From Cytospora piceicola (taxonomy: Eukaryota > Ascomycota > Sordariomycetes > Diaporthales > Cytosporaceae), in contig JALQBC010000022.1 of assembly GCA_023375675.1 (NCBI GenBank), positions 615,230-679,229 on the forward strand: a DNA stretch of 64,000 nucleotides, given 5' to 3'. Shown in pieces: positions 53,669-64,000 of the stretch (its first letter is position 1; each line of letters starts with the position of its first letter). Under the pieces are notes generated by a model. That model saw only the letters and a program-made list of their open reading frames with translations, had not been told where the DNA came from and did not search any database. Made by a program: the position numbers and the translations under genes.

Positions 53669-54818
53669 ATGGCCATCATAGATGAGCTTGGCGTAGAGGT
53701 CAAGGTTGTGATCAACGGCTCCGAGGCCACAGAGTACATCCCAGATGAAGAAGCCGAAGTCGACGACGACTTTGACCCTTCTACAAAGAGATGCTATCGT
53801 TACGTGGAATCCATCGATGATGCCCATTTCGCGGTCAGTGCCGGGGTCACATCGGAGAACAGGACCGGAAAGCGCTGGCTTGAGAAGTCACGACAGCACG
53901 CTTTCTCAGTCAATTTGAATATTGACGGAGAGCCCCGGAAGTCTTGCTTTGTCGATCAGAGCTGCAATCCTTCCATCAAGGATGGTGTCTCGGATAGGGC
54001 AACCCAAACGAAGCGGAGATTCCGGTTTTCCTCTGTGTCCACTGGTGGGGTTCACTTCATATACCCAGCATGTACAAGGAACTAACAGGTCTGCAGTCGA
54101 TGATGCCAACAAGCAACGCATCGCCAAAGACTTGAAGGCTGCCAAGAATTTGGGTATTATCCAAGCAGCCGTCTACCGCGTCATCAGCACAGGCACACAG
54201 ATGAAGAAGGCACACAGCTCTCATGGCGCCTCCAAGAGTGCTGATGGTGGGATTTCACTTGCTGAGAAAGCCCTCAAGGGCAGAGCAATTTCCCATGGAA
54301 CAACGTGAGGAAAACATGCAGCAGGAAACGATCATTCGCGTTAATTTTTCTTTCCAGGCTCTCGGCCCCGGTCAAATACGAATCGTCGCCGCCTGTTTCT
54401 GTGACGTACGTGGATCCTAAGACGTCTCCGCTGGCCGTCTTCTTTTTCATGTACCGCTCCAAAGGTGACATACTGTTCCTCGGCCATAATCTGGCTTCAG
54501 CAACTGACAGTTTACAGAGTCTCTCCAGCAAGAGCTGGTTATTCCACGCCCGAGGAGCTTGTCCATGGAGCCCGATATCAACAACCTTTCTCCAGCGGAG
54601 CTTCGCCGCTTGGCTAGCGAAAGGCTGTTGCAGATAACGGTGGGTGAGATGTGCGTTTGGTATTATTTAATTTGCTACTGACCATCTCCTAGGGCAACAA
54701 GAAGCGAGCTGCGAGTATCAAGGATGAGAACGACGAAGCTCCTAGGTCAAGTCGACCATACAAATTCATCAAGATCGAGGGCGGCAAGAAGGCTATCGAT
54801 CTTACGGAGGACGACTGA
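53669..54818 (+). CDS. DUF7918-like fungal protein
   Basis: Function unknown. Five exons are inferred (53669-54044, 54097-54304, 54358-54464, 54518-54639, 54693-54818), all GT-AG and in phase, giving 312 residues. The N-terminal half resembles the DUF7918 domain common in ascomycetes: MAIIDELGVEVKVVINGSEA, an acidic stretch, RYVESIDDAHFAVSAGV, then FSVNLNIDGE. The middle includes LKAAKNLGIIQAAVYRVIS and AVFFFMYRSK. Exon 4 ends with SPAELRRLASERLLQIT. The C-terminus carries two psi-K-x-E matches (SIKDE and FIKIE) and ends KKAIDLTEDD, which fits a SUMO-interacting motif. The domain call is from memory of the family; the splice model is supported by frame continuity across four introns. Confidence 0.75.
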
Positions 54819-55595
54819 TGACTGACAACGTAGTGCCTTAAGGTGGTCCCGTTTACAAGAACATTTTTTGCTATCGTGTTTTGTATGCCCTCTCTAATTC
54901 CTTGACCCAGCTCTCATAGCAGCGGCGTTCGCCAAGGGTACATCATTTAAGATTCACAATCGAGAGGGGCTGAACAGTACTGTAGTTGCTGAAATCCCTG
55001 GCCCTTCTTTGGGCGTATGTTTTAAGCCTAGGGCTGGACGGTCTGGAGTGACGGCAATTGTTGTGGAGTCATTGGACCATATGTACACAGGCAGGGGGCG
55101 TTATACCTACTTTAGTAGCATCTGCTTTCGAGTTCGGTCTATTTGTCTTCTAGGCAATCTTGTACCAGATGACCTCAATCAATGAGACCAATTCCACGGA
55201 ACACCTGAGTGTCTAGATTGTAAAGTGCCAAGTTCTACGAGCAGGAGTGGGCTGGAGAGAACCCAGAGAACCTACCATTGTGAGGGGATGGGTACGCTTA
55301 AGCTGCATGGCCGCCCTGGCCAAAGACCATCCAGTATTACTGCTTCCGCTGTTTTATTGTCAGATCTATCATACTCACTCTCGCCTTCGCGGTCGTTTGC
55401 TTCATGCTTCCCACTATGCCTTCCCGAGACGTCTAGATGGCTGCAGTCCACTACAACGACCACATTGATCATATTGGCGCCGGCCACCATTTTCCGGAAT
55501 AGAATGTATGAGAGAACCTGTGTATACGTGTTGATCATCATGGATTCGCAAACCAGCCCACACATGCTACTCCTTCAAAGTACTTGCTTCCGTCT
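54819..55595. other. Spacer between convergent genes
   Basis: The 3' flanks of the DUF7918-like gene and dcl2 meet here. Nothing with coding character recognised. Confidence 0.55.
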
Positions 55596-58500
55596 TCACA
55601 GCCCCCTGCCGGTCAACTCCTTCACGGCCTCGGTGGCAGCCTTCACCTTCGCCTCCTCCCTAAACTTGGCACCACTGATCTCAGGAAACTCCCTCTCCCC
55701 GACCGATATCCTACACGCATACTCCACACCCTCGCCCTCGGCCCCCTCGACCTCCCTGACACCATACCTCACCTCCTCGCCGCCCGCGAGCCGGCCCAGC
55801 TCCTCCTTGGGGTGCAGCACGTGGACGCGGTCCCGCCTCAGCCGCCTCAGGTACGGCAGCACGCCGGACCTCTCCAGGAAGTCGCGGCACGCGCCGAGGC
55901 CGCCCGAGTCGACCCAGACGGCGCCCACCAGCGACTCGAACAGGTCCGAGAGGAACTTCTGCGCGCGGAGCCGCGCCAGCAGGGCCCAGGGGTAGCGCGC
56001 GCCCGCGCGCACGGCCTCGAGGATGGGCCCGCGGAGCTCCTGGTGCCGCCGGCTGGTGGCCTCGCGCTCCAGGGTGAGCAGGCTGGAGTTGTGGCGCATG
56101 AAGGACCAGAGCGGCTGCTGGACCTCCGTGGGCTTGAGCTCGGGGGGGCTGTGCATTCTGCGCTTCTTGTCGTCGCTGCTGTCGTCGCTGCTGTCCTCGA
56201 CAACGACGTCGAAGCGTACCGACTTGTGGCTCCACTCCATGACCAGGAAGCCGAGTATGTCGCCGTTGACGGCTGCCGTGCGGAGCAGATGCATCTCCCA
56301 GTTCTCCAGCGGGGCGGGCTCGGTGATGGCGTAGAGCTCCTGCACGATGATGTGGTCGAGGATGGCGTCGCCGATGAACTCGAGGCGGTCGAAACACGCC
56401 GTCGTGCCGGGGACGTTGAAGCTCGGGTGCGTCATTGCCTCGACGAGCAAGGACTTCTCGCGGAAGCTGTAGCCGATGAGCTCCTCGAGCGGTTTGTGAA
56501 CTGCAGGGAGGACCATGTTTTTAGGCTCAGCGGCCCCGAACAATATGTCTCGTGCGATGTCGAGATCCTGGAATCGGCCCTCTCCCAGGAAGAAACTCAT
56601 GCATTCCAGCGCTTTGGGCAGCCCGCCGTCGATGAACGAGACGCCAATGATAGACTCGACTACGTCGGCGAGTGTCTTTGTGGACATCAATCTCGTTGGC
56701 TTGGCTTGAGTGGACTCCTCGACGAGCTCTGAGATGTATGGGGGGCGCCAACGCTCCCCGTCGTTGCCTTTGAATCTCAGCTGCTCTGTTATGATAAACT
56801 GGTCCAGCCCCGAATCGCGAGCGACGCTGCACAATCTCGCGTTCGAGATTATACTGTCCTTCAGGCGTGACAGCAAGCCCTCGGGCCAGCGGAGTTCTGT
56901 TTGAAAGGTCAGTTCTCGGTGAAAGTGCTAGGCCGTGTGACTTTGGGCCAGCCTTTATTTGTTCCACTCAATGTGAGAAACATGACTTACTTGTTGCTGC
57001 GACATTCACAGTAGTGCAGAGCTTGAGGATACTATCCCCGAGGAATTCGATTCTCTCGTAATTCGTGGGACCTCGAGCACCCGTCGCGCAAATGGCATCG
57101 ACAATCTTCGAGACATCGGTCAGTCCCAGCGGTGCAAGCAAGGTTTCCGAAAGCTTCGTCGCCGTCAGGTACATGCCAATATAGTGAATCAGGGACGGCA
57201 CGAGAAAGCCGAACTCTGCATACTTGAGGGGAATTGTGTCAATCGTGGTACTGTTAGCTGGGAGTATGCGCGAGTATTTCTTCGTGCTGGGAGATTGTGG
57301 AGGTGGCAGTGGTCTCTGAAAGGAGCCGGGACCCCTGGGGCACTTTTTGACCACCAGATAGGGTTCATCTTCAGGATCATCAGCGAAGCCTCGATAGGCT
57401 TTCTGCACACACTCGATGGCAGGCTTTGTCGGCAGGAGGGATTCATAATAGTACGGGCTGTTGAAGCCATCTCGTACCAGGTATCCGTACCGGCCATCTG
57501 CCACGCAGTTGGAACTAAAAGGGGTCATTCCCGGCTTCCCCATTGATAACGGCCCGGAACGGGAAATCAGTCGTATGGCGGAATCATCATCCTTGATATG
57601 CAATCGCCGGTGGGTGTAGCCGAGCGTTAGAAGTGCCAGGGAATTGTCTGCAGCATTATCCGCATCTGCAGTAACCACATCTTTGCCCATATGCAGCGTG
57701 AATTGCGTGTTGTGGTCCAAGTAAACAACCATTGGCGGCATGTCAGGTATCGGAACAGGCAATACGAGCTCGAACTCGCATCTGGTCGAGCCACTGTGGT
57801 CGACCAACTTCAGGGAACGACGATGAACTTCGAGGCCCTGTCTCTTCCAGGCAAGAGCGACATCGATCCACGGGTTGTACTGTGCATTGGCCTCCTGCAA
57901 TATATTGCGTTAGTCATATTTGCCAGGTGAATGGGGATACTAGAGGGAGTACCATGACTATCGAAGTCAGACTGTTCAGTGCTCAAAGTGTATAAGTCCC
58001 CTCTTACAACGACCAGTTGAAACCGAGAAGGCTCAGAAAATCCAAAATATTTCCAAGGGATTACTTACTATCATTCCCGGACGGTCCTGGATCTCAATCC
58101 CCAGATCCCTGTTCCTTAAAGGCAACAAATGCTCATTGAGCAAGCCTTCCTCAAACAGTGCCTTGTAGGCCTGGAAAGCGGCATCCTTGCAGGCGTCTTT
58201 TTCTGACAGCCACGCCCTGATACCGGTAGCTTGTCGGAGATTTTGAGGTAGTGAGACTGGAAGGAGGACTGTAGCCCTAAGGAGAGCAGCAGTGTCGAGC
58301 AGGCCATCCTCACTGGCAAGCTTCTCAATGATATAGTCGGGTTTGAAGTCGACATATTTCCTAGAGGACAGCGTCGCACAGAAATGCTCGAGATGTTTCT
58401 TCGCATCGTCAATGGTAAGCCGCGCTCCGGTGCTTTCGACACGGAGCTCAGGGTAGTCCACAGTCTCTGACTTGTTCTCCAACTCTTCAAGTTTCTCCAG

Positions 58501-60520
58501 TTCGCGCTCGTTATCATTATAATGCCGCTTCATCTCGGCCTCAAGTACCTCCCACTCTTTCCGCGCCGCAAGGTCATTTTCCTCGTGGAAAAGGTAGAGA
58601 TGTGATTCTCGCATACGAGCCCTTCCTCGGCGCTGGATGAAGGATTTCAGATTGGCTGGCTTGTCCATGCAAATGACGAGGTTACATGCCGGGACATCGA
58701 TGCCTTCCTCGAGGACACTCGTGGCAACAAGTAAGTTCAGTCGACCTGTGCGAAAACCCTCCAACGAGAGGCTGGAGTCCCTTGCAGCCAAGTCAAGGAA
58801 GTGTTGCTTGATAACGGGCACGAATGATGAGCCGACAATCGTGCCGGTGCGGTATCTCTTGCTGACCTCCGGATGAATGGCAAGGATGTGGCCAAGAACG
58901 ACCGTCGTCGCCCTCTCCTTGACGAATACGATGCCCCTGGCATCACCTTCATACCCATTTAGCACTTTGATCAGCTGGCGCACCCTATCAGACAGATCTG
59001 AGTGCTCATCGAGCTTCGGTGGAGGAGTGACATCGGCGTTCTGAAACACTCTAGCCAAGTAAGTCAGTTCAGCATCATTCAGATTTTCGGTGATGGCGCC
59101 TGGTCGTTTCACGGCAACCATGAATCGTCGGATGGTCTCAGAGATGTACCAATCGGCAGCCCAACTACCCAGATCTGCATACATGTCTGCATTCCTCCTA
59201 CAGAACGTCTTCATGGATCTCTGTATGTAGGTATCTTGCTTGATGACGGCCTCTCTGAGCTTCCTCCTGGAGCGTTCAGTGTTCTCGGCACGAAGGGACT
59301 GGATGGACGGATCATCCGCAAGGCTCAGCTCGGCCCGAGCCTGCTGGATCTTCAGCATTGACTCCGTGCTGTTCACTGTGATCTGTTCTCTGCCCCTGTA
59401 CGTGACATTGAACATCGAGGGACGTTGTGTATGGGCCAATAGCTCCTCTCTGTGCCTTGTCGGGCTCCGGCAAATGGCATCCATTGCGGCCTCCAGTCCC
59501 TCGAGGCTCGCTATGTCGGATCTCACCACTGGACTGGCCGTCAAACCCAGGACATGTGGAACTGGGCGGCCTCGTGACTTCGCCTCCCAGTAGAACTCTC
59601 TCATGATCCTGCTGCCAGGATGCTTCTTCGTGCAGTTATGTGCTAAACTGGAGTCAGCAGGAGAGCACATAGCAGGTGACTAGATGGCTTTTACCCTCAT
59701 CGAATATTATCAGAGACAGGGTCGATATATGTATGAAACCATGCCCCAGTGCATCTAGCAGCACCTGATGCGTGGACACCACAACTTTAATTTCCGAGAG
59801 TGCGGTCTCCCAGGTGGACTTGGACCCTAGATAAGTCTGCGAATTAGTGAAAGCCGGATGGAGGAGAGAAGAATGCCAGGACATGATCTGGAAGCACAGT
59901 CTCCAATGATCCCTGGGCCATATTGACTCGCAATTCTATAAAGAACAGAGGAGCAAAGAGTATTGGCTCCCGAATTTGCTTACAGCTCTCCAAGTTATCG
60001 GCTCCAGTAATCAGCTTGGCTTTCACAGATGTGACTTGACTTTCGATAACTCCGTATTGCTGTTTACATAGAGGCACCGTCGGCGCCAGGAACCAGATAA
60101 TCTATGGGGTCCTGTTAGCAAGGCTCTCCGTAACAGGAACAGATTTCTTGTGGTTATTTTACCCGATCAGAGGCCATCTTCTCCAGCTCAGCCTTGATTC
60201 TGAGTACGGCACTGGAGAACTCATATGTCAGCCCGACGAGACGCAGTGGTCGGAGACGCCACCACTTACACTTGTGTTTTGCCCGAGCCAGTATCCATAG
60301 CAACGATGACATTTTCCTTGAGGCTTGCCTCGAGCATCTCCAGCTGGTAGGCCCTTGAGGTCAAGTTGACAGTGTCACTGGGACCCTCATTTTGAGGTTT
60401 GTCTTCCTCTGAGCTGTCCTCGACGGACCATGTTGCCCCGGTGATAACCTCCTCCGGGATGGCATGGTTCAGGACCTCCTCAAAATCCTCCGAGTCGGAG
60501 GATTCGCTGTAGTGTGCCAT
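55596..60520 (-). CDS. dcl2: Dicer-like protein 2
   Basis: Cuts double-stranded RNA into small interfering RNAs for quelling and antiviral silencing. Seven exons are inferred: 60520-60270, 60211-60163, 60101-59984, 59826-59695, 59642-58069, 57894-56991 and 56896-55596, giving 1442 residues with unbroken phase. The helicase Walker A is MDTGSGKTQ (about residue 78) and motif II is DEAH, split by an intron near residue 184. [13 protein letters not shown] and LGLTASPVV follow, with [20 protein letters not shown] and QRRGRARM near 522. A Dicer dimerisation domain follows ([15 protein letters not shown]). RNase IIIa has [14 protein letters not shown] near 992; RNase IIIb has [14 protein letters not shown] near 1182. 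A C-terminal double-stranded-RNA-binding segment ends [17 protein letters not shown]. No clear PAZ domain is visible, usual for DCL2. The 176-nt intron after exon 5 could hide a small extra exon. Confidence 0.96.
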
Positions 60521-61219
60521 TCTGTCACTTGAAAAGAAAGCCGGGATTTGGAGAAGGCAGAGCTTTAGTCCGATATCGTGGCTGTTATGCCTTCAAGCCT
60601 TGAGTGTGTTTTGACGCGACTATACTGTGGATTTTCTGCCAGAACTGCATCGACAGGTAAAACAAGAGGTCGGGGATGAGATATTGATGATACAAGGAGT
60701 AATGATTTCGGGGACTGCATCTGGCTCCTTTTAAACGATTCGTGTACGGATTATCAAAATCTGTGAGTCTTGTATGTGTTCGCGAATATGCAGGAGGCCT
60801 GCTACTTCCAGTCGGAGCTGCAGCAACACAGTTGAGCTGGCGTTAGGATCTGTCTCTCTGGCTAGGGCTCGCTGGTTGTATGGCTGCATCCAGTCACCTT
60901 ATTTTAGCATTTCAGTAGGCCTCAGTAGGCCTCATGGCAATGGTAGGAAATTCAGGGAAAAGAAAGTGACGAGTTTGTCAATAAATTACTTTGTACAAAT
61001 TAGAGGGGGGTAAACGCGGCAAAGAGGGCCTCTCATGTCAAGGGCGGAGCCGGTTGCAAACACAGTGTCGCAATACTACGGCGAGACCCTGCACTCAGTG
61101 TGACACTCATTTTGATAACTCACACTTGCTTCTCTGATATATCAAACATCGTGAAAGCTGGACATCGGAAGTCATCTGTCACCCCTTTGCAGCAGAGGGT
61201 GAATACTCCGCCACGGCAA
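60521..61219. other. Divergent promoter, dcl2/RCC1-like gene
   Basis: About 700 bp holding the promoters of both genes. CAGTAGGCCTCA is repeated in tandem near 60914-60934. Otherwise nothing recognised. Confidence 0.55.
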
Positions 61220-62366
61220 ATGGAACTATACGCCTCCGGCTTCAATGCGTGGGGACAACTCACTTTCGAAAACCCGGGTCCTCACGACGAGCCCGAGGAT
61301 CTGCACCAATTCGCCCGCGTGTTAACGGGCAATGTCATTGAGCACCTGCGAGCCTCTCTGTCACACACTACCGGTAGGCCACAAGCTTGTGAATCTGGGC
61401 ATCTCCCCGTCGTCGTCCGTCGTCGTCCTGCCGCCCCTGTCAGTTGAGCCCATCGACGTGAGGTCAGGCTGGGAAGGGGGCGTCGTCACATCTGCAGCGG
61501 CGTCAGAGAGCAATCTCGAATAGTTGCTTACTTCCTGGGGACCCTCCAGTAACGAGAGACGGCAGTACGGTAACCGCAGGGTATCCCCCAAGGGGCCACC
61601 GAGAGCTACAAGCTTCAGACCCGTCGTTGTATGCCACGCTCGCAGAGGCATCCAACGAGATCATCGTACGTGTGCATGTCCCCTCATCACGAAGCCTGCA
61701 AGTGAGCTCACACCGCCCGCGCAGGCACTACTCGGTCCGGATGGCAACGTCCAGCAACACCGCACCCTGGTGGACCTTCTGAGCCGCCACCAGCAAGCCC
61801 AGGCCTTCGCCGGCCTCCCCCGGTGCCGGCAGGTGGTTGCCTACGAGACCGGCTTCGCGGCTCTCACATCTGACGGAGACGTCTACTCGTGGGGCGATGA
61901 GAGGTACGGCGCCTGTCTTGGCCGGGAGGCCTCGGAGGACACACCAGCAGGCCGGCCTGCCCTGGTCGCTGCCCTCCAGGACTTGCCGACAGGTCCCATC
62001 GTCAAGATAGCCGCCGGTGGGTACACACTCGCGGCGCTGACCGCAGGCAACGATTTGTACCTCTGGGGCGGCCGCCCTGGGAGGAAGGCGATCCTGCCGG
62101 ATGTTTCCGATGAGCCCATGCCAATCGATATAGATGGCCGGGACGTCGAGGACGTTGCTATTGGAGATTCGCACCTGGTGGTCCTGATGGTAGATGGCGA
62201 TGTGTTCGTAGTTGGGGACAACACGAATGGACAGTTGGGCTTACCCGCCAAATCTGTAGAGTCATGGACCCGAGTCGAATTGGACCTGAAAGACGACCGA
62301 AGAGCCGTTGGCGTGGTGGCTGGACCGAGAAACTCATTCATCATAGTTCAAAATAAAGCAACATAA
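61220..62366 (+). CDS. RCC1-repeat (beta-propeller) protein
   Basis: Small RCC1/BLIP-II type propeller protein; partners unknown. The start is MELYASGFNAWGQLTF, typical of this fungal group. My preferred exons are 61220-61373, 61550-61665 and 61725-62366, giving 303 residues. The 176-nt first intron joins SLSHTT to VTRDGSTVTAGYPP, which fits the second propeller strand of homologues; an alternative with a 19-nt exon at 61444-61462 and a third exon from 61524 is also open. The last exon is clear: VAYETGFAALTSDGDVYSWG, IVKIAAGGYTLAALTAGNDL, VAIGDSHLVVLMVDGDVFVV and GDNTNGQLGLP are RCC1 blades. The conserved G and W of the YSWGDERYG and YLWGG turns are present. Confidence 0.82.
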
Positions 62367-62467
62367 TTCATGACACGGCATCAATTCCCATTCATTGCCT
62401 TCTATGCATCTGTTCTATGGTACAGTCGTGAATAATTGTGTGAGTGTGGCATCAGACGGCATTAAAA

Positions 62468-63606
62468 TCATAGGTTCGTAAGGTAGTCCTCGATCTCCTG
62501 AGGGCTCAGTTTTCGGAAACGGGGCCCCTTGGCACCCTCGACTCCCTCCACACCCATGAGGTGATCTGCTGGTGGTCCGACAATGCCTGCACGAAGATGT
62601 TAGCAAGAATAAACGCAAAGAAAACACCCCTTCCCCAGGGTTGCATGTAGCTTACCAATCTCGATTGTCTCTCCGTTCATCTCACCCTCGATCGTCTCCT
62701 TCAGCGTCAGCAGCGCAATGTGCACCGCGTCCTCCAGCTCCAGGCCCTCCGTGTACCGCTTCTCCAGGAACGTCTTCGCCGACGCCGCGCTCTTGCCTAT
62801 GGCCGTCGCCTTCCAGGGGAAGTAGCTGCCCGAGGGGTCGACCTGGTACAGCATGGGCCCGCCCTTGAGGATGCCGCCCGTCTTGCCCGAGATCTTCTTC
62901 TCGCCGCCCTCGCCCTCCATCGTCTTGGCCGCCTTCTCGACCTCCTCCTCGGGCAGCACGCCCTCGTCCCAGCCGGCGACCAGCAGGGACACGCCGTACG
63001 GCCGCACGCCTCCGGACTGGGTGGCCTCCTGCATGACCCGCGCCACGTCCTGCACCAGTATCCTCGTGGGCGGGTACTCGTTGTAGATGCGCTTGTAGCC
63101 GGTGTGGGAGACCTTCCGTGCCTTGTCGACGAGGACTCTGTAGTCGGGGCCCATGCCGGAGTAGACCATGCCGATGTTGGGGGTGATGAGGCTGATCTTG
63201 GACAGGGAGGAGGGGTCGGCGAGGGGGGAGGATGACTTCTTCTCGGTCGCAAGGACGATTCCGTTGGTAGCTGAGATATCCGGTCAGCACTGAAGCCGGT
63301 TAACGTGACGTAGGCAGTTGGCTACTAACCCTTGATACCGAGCGCTGTAACGCCCTGGTTCACTGCGTTTAAGGCATACTCTGTTTATAAAATCGTCAGT
63401 TGCCATCTCACCCATCGTCTTCTATTTTCGGACTTATCGATATAAATCCACAACGCTCTGGCGAGGGGTAGATACTAACCAATCTGCACCAGCTTGCCGC
63501 TACACTCGAAAGTCAGTACAAACGCCAAAAGACAGCTGGGGTAATTACGCGGCGAAGCTCACCTGGGCGAGAAGGTTGTGAGAGAGAAGGAGTATCGGTC
63601 AGCCAT
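62468..63606 (-). CDS. pre8: 20S proteasome subunit alpha-2
   Basis: Structural outer-ring subunit of the 20S proteasome. Five exons are inferred: 63606-63563, 63499-63480, 63380-63330, 63270-62656 and 62586-62468, giving 282 residues with continuous phase. The N-terminus [20 protein letters not shown], followed by [18 protein letters not shown], is the alpha-subunit signature. [45 protein letters not shown] and [18 protein letters not shown] identify alpha-2. Compared with yeast (250 residues) an insertion of about 30 residues, rich in E and K, lies at about 138-168, between the S-strand AGWDE and the conserved [10 protein letters not shown]. The C-terminus after the last intron is [20 protein letters not shown], also family-typical. 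Exon 2 is only 20 nt. Confidence 0.97.
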
Positions 63607-64000
63607 GACTGCTGGATTGAATACAGTCGGGTTCTGTCGATGGTGAGGTCGGGGGGAGGTGTTTGGATCTGGGGAGTCGTTGCGGAGTGATTATGGCGGT
63701 GCGAGGCTGAGAGTTGATGGGAGGTTGTTGCTTGACGAAGCTCGAGCAGGCACGTCGACTTGCGCAGCTCCCTGCCGCCTGCGAGAGCTTGGACCACAGC
63801 TTAGTTCCGGCCGGCAGGCGTCAGCTACGGTGTCCCACAGGGGTCTTGGGGACAACGGCCGTCGAGGGCACTTTTGACCTTTTTTTTTTTATATTTCACG
63901 CCCACCCCTTCTACGAAACCACACCCTCTCCCTCTTTTCCCTTCAATCAACTCAACTTATCGCGATTCAAATCAATCAAGGTCAAATCAATCAAGGTCAA
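63607..64000. other. Upstream flank of pre8, window end
   Basis: Holds the pre8 promoter and a T-run near 63880-63890. The last 100 bases are C/T- and A/C-rich with repeats of ATCAATCAAGGTCAA, resembling the leader of a gene that would start beyond the window on the + strand. Confidence 0.45.

Noticed and set aside
55584..56732. 382-aa open frame antisense to the dcl2 RNase III exon
   Set aside because: Shadow of a GC-rich coding exon.
61332..61523. Open segment GHKLVNLGISPSSS in the RCC1-like gene read as coding
   Set aside because: It cannot be joined in frame to both neighbours without a frameshift; splicing from 61373 to 61550 gives a better propeller sequence.
1..64000. tRNA, rRNA, CRISPR arrays, plasmid or phage-like modules
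   Set aside because: No tRNA B-box with matching arms, no spaced direct repeats and no bacterial gene organisation seen; the intron-rich genes are eukaryotic.

Overview
The window is nuclear DNA from a filamentous ascomycete (Pezizomycotina, most likely Sordariomycetes). Short GT-AG introns of about 50-180 nt interrupt most genes. Genes lie on both strands with no operons, and spacers of 0.3-3.5 kb separate them. The conserved proteins are typical of moulds: Dicer-like 2, an ADAM-type metalloprotease, calcipressin, FacA-type acetyl-CoA synthetase and Rgp1. No rRNA, tRNA, CRISPR array or intact transposon was recognised. All exon boundaries were read by eye from splice signals and frame continuity; no search or transcript data were available.

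Layout. 1-1084: 3' part of a WD40 gene (TBL1/Sif2-like). 2278-6992: a sugar transporter and an intracellular GH51 arabinofuranosidase, divergently transcribed. 7768-8692: unknown Q/G-rich protein. 9210-11621: ADAM metalloprotease. About 13380-13720: remnant of an FAD monooxygenase. 14693-17043: acetyl-CoA synthetase. 17044-20542: a 3.5-kb spacer. 20543-26685: RFC5, mitochondrial L16 and RFC1. 27409-29076: unknown coiled-coil protein. 29554-32104: Mge1 and Rpb3, divergent. 32799-36160: a mitochondrial dicarboxylate carrier and mitochondrial PheRS, divergent. 36161-39657: a second 3.5-kb spacer. 39658-40491: calcipressin. 41049-43085: an mpaB/DUF2236-type gene with a frameshift. 43504-44616: Rrg9. 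46109-49294: WDR62/MABP1-like WD40 protein. 50150-52809: Rgp1. 53669-54818: DUF7918-like protein. 55596-60520: Dicer-like 2. 61220-62366: RCC1-repeat protein. 62468-63606: proteasome alpha-2.

Functional themes. Two of the five clamp-loader subunits (RFC1 and RFC5) lie within 6.2 kb of each other. Several genes serve mitochondria (L16, Mge1, dicarboxylate carrier, PheRS, Rrg9). Carbon use is represented by the transporter/GH51 pair and acetyl-CoA synthetase, and RNA silencing by dcl2. I saw no wholly new multi-gene system. The most notable observations are a 5-nt microexon in the dicarboxylate carrier, a one-base frameshift in the mpaB-like gene, an FAD-monooxygenase relic, adjacent SUMO-type motifs in the DUF7918-like protein, and a dispersed TACCTAGGTA-type motif seen only in spacers.
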